Assembly (NCBI GenBank): GCA_965203365.1
Contig: OZ241878.1
Location: 2,728,001 to 2,792,000 of the forward strand
Source of the DNA: VYFG01 sp965203365
GTDB lineage: Bacteria > Pseudomonadota > Gammaproteobacteria > Arenicellales > Poriferihabitantaceae
DNA: 64,000 bases
Direction of reading: 5' to 3'
Shown here: positions 42,344-49,521 of the stretch, one piece after another
Numbering within the stretch: the stretch's first letter is position 1
How the letters are laid out: the number at the start of each line of letters is the position of its first letter
Translations under genes and position numbers: made by a program
Notes under the pieces: model-generated
The model's input: the letters and a program-made list of their open reading frames with translations, nothing else
What the model was told of the DNA's origin: nothing
The model's database searches: none

Positions 42344-44419
42344 CTAGATTTGTTTTGGGTCGAGTTTTTCGACGCTCGTCACGGCTATCCCCTTGTCGCT
42401 GTGGATCTTCAGTTCGAAAGCTGCCAACAAACGTTCTCGGATGGCATCGAGTTTGTCGTCGACGACCTCTTCGTCAGTGGATAGGAGAATTACCTGGCCC
42501 GAGCGGTCCGTGAATGTTTTCAAGACACCGATTCTTTGAGCACGGCTCAGCCGTGCCAATGGTGTATCGACGACGAAAGGAAAAGTCCGGCCGCTGACTT
42601 TCGTGATCGCCGTAATGAGAGCTTGGGTGAACACTTGGCTGGCCCCCGCAGACTTGTCGATACCATGCAGATTCTCACCGTTTGTAGTCAGCATTCTCAC
42701 TTCACAGTCTGGAGTGATCTCGATTCGATCCACACGGTCCGACAGGTGAGCCATCGCTTTCCAAGCCCGCGTCATCTCCTCGGCGACCTCGCCAACCTCA
42801 CTCGGCAATGCATCCTTGAGGAGCCCTTCGATGAGATCTGCGTAGCGGTCGGCGTAGGTCGCCCGTCGCAATGCGGGAGCGCTGGCTCCCTGATGTGACA
42901 TATATCGACCGAGTTCCGCTCGCTTGTGTGCAAGTTCCGCTTCCTTACTCTGAAGGGCACGGTCAGCCTCATCTCGCTGGGACTTGTAGCGTCCCTTCTG
43001 TTCGGAACGCTCCTTCAATTGCATGGTGAGGCGCTCTACTTCCGGCCCTGTCGTTTCCAGTTCCTGCCATTCTCGCTTTTTGGATTCGGCACGTTCGACG
43101 GCGACCCGGAATCGTTCCTCCCTATCGGCGACTTCTCCCTCGGTGTGATTGTCCAGCGACAGCAAGCGTTTGATCACTCGGTCGCGCATCGTCCCATTGA
43201 GGGACGGATGGATATAGCTTTCAGGGCATTTCTCGGGTGCCGGATGCCATAGAGCATCCCAAGCCTTCTTGCCAGCCTCAACAACAGCCAGTCGATGATG
43301 CTCATCAAGCGGTGGGTCAAGTGCGGAGACACGGCGCTTGAGTTCAAGCGCAAATCGGTCGAGGTGCTGGGCACCTTCATTACGACCTGCCTCCCATCGT
43401 TCACGCTTTTCTTCCGCCTCAAGCCTTTCGCGCGTACGGTTCCGAAGCTCGGGACCCGCAACCGCTAGGGCGATATCATCTTGGATAAGTTCCAGTAATG
43501 CGTCCATGGCGCGCTGCGCTTCATCTCGATGCCGTTGCTCGGTTTGTATGAGCTTTCCGACCATTGCGGTTGTGCCTTGACCACGGTCACCAATGGTCCG
43601 GGTCAACTCGTCAATTTCTGCTGCAAGTCCGGGGAGTAACGTTTCCGCCTCGTTGAAGCGACCCCGCTCCCTAACTATGACTTCTGAAATGGCGGCGATG
43701 TCGGCCTCCACTTTCTTAACAGTACTATCAGTCGGCGCCGCCACTGATGTGTGCTGTCTCTGCGCATAGTCCGCAAGCGAAGACTTAAGGCTACGCAAGA
43801 TCGGAAGACCTAGAAGACCCTCAATCCCTAGACGGACCTGTTCGCCCATTTCGCGATTCGCATAGCGCTGCACCTGTTCGCCATCGAAGAGAAAGAACTC
43901 GGCGAGACTTGGGTGCAGGAAGCGTTGCGCTATCCAGTCCCGGAACCATTCGTCGCGATTCTCAATTCCTGATGGAGGTATAACAGGTTCCCTGGCCAGT
44001 CCGCGAAAAATTGTGAGGTCGTCGTCGCTCGGTTTGTGTTGACGGTTTGATCGAAAATACCAAATCCGCGTGAGCTCGACCCATTCTCCTATGTCATCCT
44101 CGACCTCAATCGACACAGAGCATTTTGACGGACCGGTCTCTGTGGCCCGATGGTGAAGAGCGTTGATCAGGAATTGGCTGTAACTGGCTTTGAAACGGTC
44201 GACGGCATCACCATGGGCGGTTGACCGGGCGCGGGGCACAAGGCCCAGACCGTGTCGTCCAAACAATCCCAGCGCGATGGCTTCGAAGAAAGAGGTCTTC
44301 CCATACTCGTTGGGTGCTCTGATGAGAATGACATTCCGTTGGCCACATGGAGTCGGAAAGTCGAAGCGGGCATGCCTATAGGAGCGCCAGTTTATCAATT
44401 CGACCGAACGAAGATGCAT
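42344..44419 (-). CDS. dndD: DNA sulfur modification ATPase DndD
   Basis: A 691-residue SMC/Rad50-like ATPase. It begins LRSVELINWRSYRHARFDFP, with a P-loop-like APNEYGKTSFFEA near residue 35 in which the first Gly is Ala. The DndD hallmark FFLFDGEQVQRYA lies near 190, a central coiled coil spans about 240-560, and the C-terminal half-site has SAGASQVFTQALI (signature-like) and FPFVVDTPLARLS (Walker B). DndD supplies ATP hydrolysis, probably for strand opening or nicking during phosphorothioation. Its ATG overlaps the linker gene stop by 1 bp (TAATG). Confidence 0.9.
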   Translation of the reverse strand: MHLRSVELINWRSYRHARFDFPTPCGQRNVILIRAPNEYGKTSFFEAIALGLFGRHGLGLVPRARSTAHGDAVDRFKASYSQFLINALHHRATETGPSKCSVSIEVEDDIGEWVELTRIWYFRSNRQHKPSDDDLTIFRGLAREPVIPPSGIENRDEWFRDWIAQRFLHPSLAEFFLFDGEQVQRYANREMGEQVRLGIEGLLGLPILRSLKSSLADYAQRQHTSVAAPTDSTVKKVEADIAAISEVIVRERGRFNEAETLLPGLAAEIDELTRTIGDRGQGTTAMVGKLIQTEQRHRDEAQRAMDALLELIQDDIALAVAGPELRNRTRERLEAEEKRERWEAGRNEGAQHLDRFALELKRRVSALDPPLDEHHRLAVVEAGKKAWDALWHPAPEKCPESYIHPSLNGTMRDRVIKRLLSLDNHTEGEVADREERFRVAVERAESKKREWQELETTGPEVERLTMQLKERSEQKGRYKSQRDEADRALQSKEAELAHKRAELGRYMSHQGASAPALRRATYADRYADLIEGLLKDALPSEVGEVAEEMTRAWKAMAHLSDRVDRIEITPDCEVRMLTTNGENLHGIDKSAGASQVFTQALITAITKVSGRTFPFVVDTPLARLSRAQRIGVLKTFTDRSGQVILLSTDEEVVDDKLDAIRERLLAAFELKIHSDKGIAVTSVEKLDPKQI

Positions 44420-44628
44420 TACTCGTCTATTTCAGTCTCGATGTTGTCAAAAATCTCGTTCAATGCCTCCGTCATTCCGCGCTTTCGCAGCTTACCCTGC
44501 TGACCCATCTCCACGGCGATAAGCTGTTCGAGCACACTTGGATCGAGATCTGCTTCCTTGCACTTCATACGGACCAGTCTTCGGCCTGCTTCACTACGAA
44601 GGAGTACGACATGGTCGTTCGGCATCAA
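44419..44628 (-). CDS. Small DNA-modification-associated protein between dndC and dndD
   Basis: A 69-residue protein (NDHVVLLRSEAGRRLVRMKC, then a charged C-terminus ending EIFDNIETEIDE). Small proteins of this size occur between dndC and dndD in several Dnd islands; the function is unknown. It overlaps both neighbours (ATGA with dndC, TAATG with dndD), which strongly supports it being translated. Confidence 0.78.
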   Translation of the reverse strand: MMPNDHVVLLRSEAGRRLVRMKCKEADLDPSVLEQLIAVEMGQQGKLRKRGMTEALNEIFDNIETEIDE

Positions 44629-45881
44629 GCACCTCCGATGGCTACATTGCGCTGTGCTTCCGCGTTTCGCTCCGCACCGATAATTACATCCTCCACCCAG
44701 AGTTCACGAATACACTCAATTTCCGATTGGCCTATCAAGACCATTTTGGATTGAGCCTGAAGAACCAAGAGCCGATCAAGAATTTCACGCCGGGTGGCCA
44801 TGTTGAATGGACCGGGCACGAATACCCCTTTCTTAGTGATTGTGACGCATCCGTTGCGGCGCCGGGCAAGACGGCGACTGGGATCATTTCGAATCTCAAC
44901 AAGCCAGTCGCGGAACTTGAGCAGTGGCATGAATTGATCAAAACCGGAATCGACGAAGCCCGCCAGGCTTTTGTCCTTCTCGACAACCGTACATGTCCAG
45001 CATCCGAAACGAGAAGACGTCGTGCCACACGAAGGTGCGTCAGCCGTCGACGTTACGACCGGGCATTCCCCACCACCCGCATTCCGATACAGTTGAATCA
45101 ATCGATCATAGCTGCCGCCCCAAGGTGGCCTGTTCTTTGCAAGGAATTCCCAGACATCGTCAGTATCCAATTCCAGGATGGGCCGAAACACCAGACACTC
45201 TGGAAGGTCGTTGTGCCGGTTCAGTCGCGATCCGTTGTCATAGCGTGCCGCCAAGCTGGCTCGCGCAGCATTCTCAGTTCTGCGCACCCCAAGGAGAAGA
45301 ACCACTTCACCCGAGAGGCCAGCCTGCTCCCGTATATAGTTGCTGGTCGGCTGGATCTTCATTCTGTCGGTGCACCAGCGGAAGCTGCGGTTGGGGGAGG
45401 GGTAGCCACGGCCAATGAGATTAACCCAAAATGTCTGGTTCGGTTTGGGTGTGGTCGTGACGACAACCATGGGCAAGTCGAATGCCTGCACCGCCTTTTG
45501 GATCTCCGCGAGGCTGATTCGAACATGTTCCATGATAAGTGGGCTCTCGACGAGTGTGTCATTTGCCACTATATGGACGGTCCGAGTTCTCTCGCTACGC
45601 GGCAAGGAAATCAGATGCTCGACAACGAGGTGAGCAACGAGTGTACTGTCCTTGCCACCAGAAAATCCTATGATCCATGGCTTGCTGTGAGGTTCTGCAT
45701 ATTCCTCATGAATCCCTTGTCGGATGCAGGTAAATACGTCATCGGGACCGGATTGAGACAACACGTCGGGAGTTGCATGTCGTAGTTGCTGGGTGGTATC
45801 AATCGACACTGGCACTTCTGGATACGATGGCACACGATATCTCGTCAAGGTGTGTCTGGATCGGCATGGTATCGCGCTCAT
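44625..45881 (-). CDS. dndC: DNA sulfur modification protein DndC
   Basis: A PAPS-reductase-like ATP pyrophosphatase with an Fe-S cluster, which activates the DNA backbone for sulfur insertion. The PP-loop SGGKDST follows KPWIIGF. The cluster cysteines are in FRWCTDRMKI, ECPVV, APSCG and FGCWTCTVVEKDKS; VRRTENAARA is the DndC-type GxR region. From ATG 45881 the product has 418 residues; the frame is open to 45923 through a 9-bp repeat, and GTG 45809 is a third candidate that matches the usual DndC length better. No dndA lies nearby; a housekeeping cysteine desulfurase would have to supply sulfur. Confidence 0.9.
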   Translation of the reverse strand: MSAIPCRSRHTLTRYRVPSYPEVPVSIDTTQQLRHATPDVLSQSGPDDVFTCIRQGIHEEYAEPHSKPWIIGFSGGKDSTLVAHLVVEHLISLPRSERTRTVHIVANDTLVESPLIMEHVRISLAEIQKAVQAFDLPMVVVTTTPKPNQTFWVNLIGRGYPSPNRSFRWCTDRMKIQPTSNYIREQAGLSGEVVLLLGVRRTENAARASLAARYDNGSRLNRHNDLPECLVFRPILELDTDDVWEFLAKNRPPWGGSYDRLIQLYRNAGGGECPVVTSTADAPSCGTTSSRFGCWTCTVVEKDKSLAGFVDSGFDQFMPLLKFRDWLVEIRNDPSRRLARRRNGCVTITKKGVFVPGPFNMATRREILDRLLVLQAQSKMVLIGQSEIECIRELWVEDVIIGAERNAEAQRNVAIGGA

Positions 45882-45889
45882 ATACCTAT

Positions 45890-45916
45890 CTCGATTTCCT
45901 CGATTTCCTCGATTTC
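45890..45916. repeat. Three tandem 9-bp units at the dndC start
   Basis: CTCGATTTC occurs three times without interruption. Read on the dndC strand it gives repeated GAGGAAAT, resembling ribosome binding sites, directly upstream of ATG 45881. Being a multiple of 3 it keeps the extended frame open. Confidence 0.85.
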
Positions 45917-45923
45917 CAGCCAA

Positions 45924-46519
45924 ATGCAGCTGCGCCTTAATTTATTGGGGGTTTCCGAGCACAATAACAACGTGAATGTTACCCCCCGTGAAATGGCATT
46001 TGCAACCCAAACAACAAGTGGAATATTTGCGAGTTTACAAGTTGGGTATTTTATCATGAAATGAGCCATCAAGGATCATGGCCCTATAACTTTCACAGAA
46101 TCATATATGAGCCAATATGAGCCCACCCGGTTTGCAGGAGCCGTTGTTCGTGTGGGAGCAGGTGGTCCGGAAGGACTTCGGTTTGTGTTGCATGATCGAC
46201 CACCGCCCAGATGGACATTGATGTTGATCGAATGCAGCGGCATTGGTGTGATTCAGCAGCGGCATGGGCTCAAGATGCCTTTCAAGTCGAAATGACGGTT
46301 GCCCATGTCAAGGCGGAATAATGTACCGTATAGAATCCGTACAGTTGGTGAGATTCGTGTACCATGAAATAGACCGAATAACGCACTCTGTACCAGGGCA
46401 TCTGCCAAATTCTTGTACGATGATGAGGGGTTTTTGGAAAAGTCGTGACCCGGTGAAAATAATGCATACAATTTCTGTGCCCACGCAAAACCACCCCTTG
46501 TCGCATCGGGAGGCACCCA
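45924..46519. other. Intergenic region between the Dnd island and hemX
   Basis: About 600 bp, holding the divergent promoters of dndC (leftward) and of hemX-hemY (rightward), the latter now cut off from hemC-hemD. Short frames (46107-46295 and others) have no family resemblance. GGGAGG at 46508-46513 is the hemX ribosome binding site. No direct repeat marking the insertion ends was found by eye. Confidence 0.5.
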
Positions 46520-47902
46520 TTGACCAATAGCAAAGATGAAGCGGATAGCAATATCGAGACGGGAGAAGACTCCCCGCCTGATGCAGGTCGGGAAGATCCC
46601 ATTCCTGCCGATACTCCGCCCCCCCATCGTCATGATCCCGGCACAACGGGGTCAGCCAACGCAACCCGGAGCGGGTTTCTTTCGGGAGTGACTTGGCGAG
46701 ATTGGACATTTCTTATCGTGACCCTGGGACTGTCCGCCGCCGTGATGGTGGCTTTGTATCAGGCTTCCCACAGTCAGTGGAATCCACCTATCCGCGATCT
46801 GGAGGCCAGTGTCAACGAACTGCAGCATCGCCAAAGAGAGACAGATGCCCAAATTGATCTGGTCCGGCAGACTGTGCTGGATATCCTACCTGATCATGAG
46901 GCGTACATTGATCAATTGGAAGAACGGGTGACTCATTCCGTGACCAGTGGACTGAAGCAGCTTGAAAAGGTGGAGCAACAACTGGTCGAACATCAAGATC
47001 AGTTCTCGGGCCGGATACAAGAACTGCAATCCGCAACCGAGGTGGGGATGAGCCAAATCGAAACCAAAATGACGCAGGTCACGGCTCGAATGGCGGCCCA
47101 GGATGTGGCACTCCGGCAGGAGTTGGACGCCTTAACCTGGTCGATCAAGACTCTCCAGCATCAAATACAGGACAGTACCCGATACTGGACGTTGCGTGAA
47201 GTAGAGCATTTGCTGGTGATCGCCAACCAGCGTGCTCGGCTGGCAGATGATGTCTCCGGGGCCCGCATCGCATTACAGATCGCAGCGCAGCAATTGGGAC
47301 AACTCGAAGACAACCACTACCGCTCGGTGCGGCAATCCATCCAGACCACCATTGACTCATTGGATCAAGTGCCCTCACCGGACTGGGAGCGTATTGCGCG
47401 AGAAATCCATCACCTGACGCAACAACTGGCCTCTCTTCCGATGCGTGGCGTCCCATCGCCCAGCGAACCGGTCGGACTGGTGGAGTCGGATTCTGCGCAT
47501 GGAGCGGAAGCGACGGATTCATCCTCATCGACCGGGGCGTGGATCGCGAACATGGGCAAGGCATTTCTTTCCGATCTGGGTGAACTGGTGCAGGTCGAGA
47601 AAGACGGAGAGCCGATCATGCCCCCATTATCCCCGGAAATGCGTCGGATGATCGAAGAACGAGGGATGCTGCTTCTGGAAGGAGTTCACATGGCCCTGAT
47701 GCGACGGGATGTCGGGGCTTTTCGGGAAAGACTGGACACCGCCGAGAACTGGGTTCGTGAACGCTACGATGACAATCACCCGGCCACTGTCGAATGGCTC
47801 CAACAAATTCCCTATCTCAGAACTCTCTACCCGGAAATGACCATCCCGGACATTTCCCTCCCCCTGGGGGCCCTGCGAGAACTGATGCGGGTGGGGACTT
47901 GA
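46520..47902 (+). CDS. hemX: HemX-like membrane protein of the hem operon
   Basis: A 460-residue protein with an acidic cytoplasmic N-terminus, one membrane segment (FLIVTLGLSAAVMVALYQ, near residue 65), a periplasmic coiled coil (about 90-200, LEQ/Q-rich) and the HemX domain with RYWTLREVEHLLVIANQRAR and DEHHP-like DNHPATVEWLQQIPYLRTLY. It is linked to heme operons; the old methyltransferase annotation is not supported by the fold. The start is TTG at 46520 behind GGGAGG. Together with hemY it is separated from hemC-hemD by the Dnd island. Confidence 0.9.
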   Translation: MTNSKDEADSNIETGEDSPPDAGREDPIPADTPPPHRHDPGTTGSANATRSGFLSGVTWRDWTFLIVTLGLSAAVMVALYQASHSQWNPPIRDLEASVNELQHRQRETDAQIDLVRQTVLDILPDHEAYIDQLEERVTHSVTSGLKQLEKVEQQLVEHQDQFSGRIQELQSATEVGMSQIETKMTQVTARMAAQDVALRQELDALTWSIKTLQHQIQDSTRYWTLREVEHLLVIANQRARLADDVSGARIALQIAAQQLGQLEDNHYRSVRQSIQTTIDSLDQVPSPDWERIAREIHHLTQQLASLPMRGVPSPSEPVGLVESDSAHGAEATDSSSSTGAWIANMGKAFLSDLGELVQVEKDGEPIMPPLSPEMRRMIEERGMLLLEGVHMALMRRDVGAFRERLDTAENWVRERYDDNHPATVEWLQQIPYLRTLYPEMTIPDISLPLGALRELMRVGT

Positions 47903-47906
47903 AGTC

Positions 47907-49196
47907 GTGAAACTCCTGATCATCATCGTGATTGTCTTGGGCGGGGCCATTGGTCTGGGCATGTACGCCATGGAAGACCCGGGCTACGTGGTGATTTCAA
48001 GAGAGCCGTATACCATCCGAATGTCGTTGGCTCTTCTGGTCGGGTTCCTGCTGGTTCTGTTCATGGTGCTCTATCTATTGCTAGGCTTGTTGACCGGTCT
48101 GGTGCAGACTCCACGCCGGATACGTCAATGGCGAATGAGGAAAAGGGAGCAGGGGGCACAGCAATTGACGATGAAGGGATTTACCCACCTCATTGAGGGC
48201 GATTGGACTAAAGCCGAAGAAAGCCTCTTGGCGAGTCGGGATGACAACCGCGCGTCGCTGATGAATTATCTGGGTGCTGCCTATGCGGCCCAGCAGCAGG
48301 GGCTGATTGATCGTCGCAATGCACACCTGGGGGCAGCACTCAAGGCGTTTCCCCATCAGGCCGTGTCGGTCCGTTTGACTTGGGCTCGAATGGAGATGCA
48401 GTCTGGTCATTGGATGCATGCCCGGTCGGAACTGGAATCGGTCCGCTTGAAGGCGCCGCAAAATCGGGCGGCCGTTCAATTGCTGGCGGAAACCTATCGC
48501 CAACTGGGAGACTGGTCCTCTTTGGTCAAGCTGTTGCCTGTCTTGCATAAGCTCATGGCGTTTCCGGAAGAAGAACTCCGTCGTCGCGAGGTGCAGGCAT
48601 TGCAAGGTCATTTGGGAGCTCCCGCACTGCAGCCTGGGAGCAGTGCGCGTCTGGATGAGGTGTACGAGGCATTGCCAAAGAAGGTGCGGACGGATACGGT
48701 GGCCCTGGCGAGCTACGCTCGTCAGTTGATGCATCATGGTGAGCATAGCCGAGCCGAATTCGTCTTGCGGAAGGCATTGAATCGAAGCTGGAATGGGGAA
48801 CTGATTCGACTCTATGGGCAGCTGGAAACGCCGCACCTCTCCGATCAAATCCGCTTGCTGCAATCCTGGGGCAAGGGACATGAGGAAGACACCGGGCTCA
48901 AATGGGCCCTGGCCGCATTACACCGGCGGGATAACAACCTGGAAGAAGCCCGAACCTTGCTGGCGCAGGTGGTGTCGGATACGGGAGACGCAGAAGCCGT
49001 CGAGGCCCTTGGGGATCTCCTGGAGCAAATGGGCGAATCCGAAAAGGCCTTGATGATGTATCGGCAGGGCCTGAAGACACAAGCCCACCCCCCAGCCGAA
49101 CCTCCAGACTTTGGCGTCAGTCAGGCTTTACCCGACGGTTCGTCGACGACCGGAGAATTTCGCCACAGTATTATTCCGGTGGCATCGGATCGATAG
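47907..49196 (+). CDS. hemY: HemY TPR membrane protein
   Basis: A 429-residue protein with two N-terminal membrane segments (LLIIIVIVLGGAIGLGMYAM, and LALLVGFLLVLFMVLYLLLG at about 35-60), the PGYVVISREPYTIRMS signature of the HemY N-terminus, and TPR-like helices to the end. It is a heme-operon protein of unclear biochemical role, distinct from protoporphyrinogen oxidase HemY of Gram-positives. The start is GTG, 4 bp after the hemX stop. Confidence 0.93.
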   Translation: MKLLIIIVIVLGGAIGLGMYAMEDPGYVVISREPYTIRMSLALLVGFLLVLFMVLYLLLGLLTGLVQTPRRIRQWRMRKREQGAQQLTMKGFTHLIEGDWTKAEESLLASRDDNRASLMNYLGAAYAAQQQGLIDRRNAHLGAALKAFPHQAVSVRLTWARMEMQSGHWMHARSELESVRLKAPQNRAAVQLLAETYRQLGDWSSLVKLLPVLHKLMAFPEEELRRREVQALQGHLGAPALQPGSSARLDEVYEALPKKVRTDTVALASYARQLMHHGEHSRAEFVLRKALNRSWNGELIRLYGQLETPHLSDQIRLLQSWGKGHEEDTGLKWALAALHRRDNNLEEARTLLAQVVSDTGDAEAVEALGDLLEQMGESEKALMMYRQGLKTQAHPPAEPPDFGVSQALPDGSSTTGEFRHSIIPVASDR

Positions 49197-49521
49197 TTCA
49201 TCCTCTCGGGTGGGTCTTTGCAGGACTATCAAGGCCGTCCGGGACGGTCAATGGATCGGGATCGATCGCCTCGATTTTCAATGCGACTTGCACTCAATGG
49301 CCGATGTGCTGATGAGCACAAACCCCCGGGGTTGTCTCCATGATCTGGGCCATCGTGAATGCCATATGGAGGTGAAGGTCGGTGCGCAGGCCGTGGCAAA
49401 TCAGATAAAATACGCCTGTTTGATGCGAAACCGATTGTCAGACATGCAGGGGTTGCGCGGTGTGATGGCGTAACGTGAAAAGGACTCTCATGTTCTGACC
49501 GCTTTTTCTGGAGGACTTGTC
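49197..49521. promoter_or_regulatory. Leader and promoter region of acnB
   Basis: 325 bp between hemY and acnB with no gene recognised; a chance frame crosses it from 49111. TGGAGGACTTG at 49509-49519 supplies the acnB ribosome binding site. No clear terminator or known riboswitch seen. Confidence 0.45.

Noticed and set aside
44538..45785. 415-codon plus-strand frame
   Set aside because: Antisense to dndC, which has the PP-loop and cluster cysteines and overlaps its neighbours as an operon gene should.
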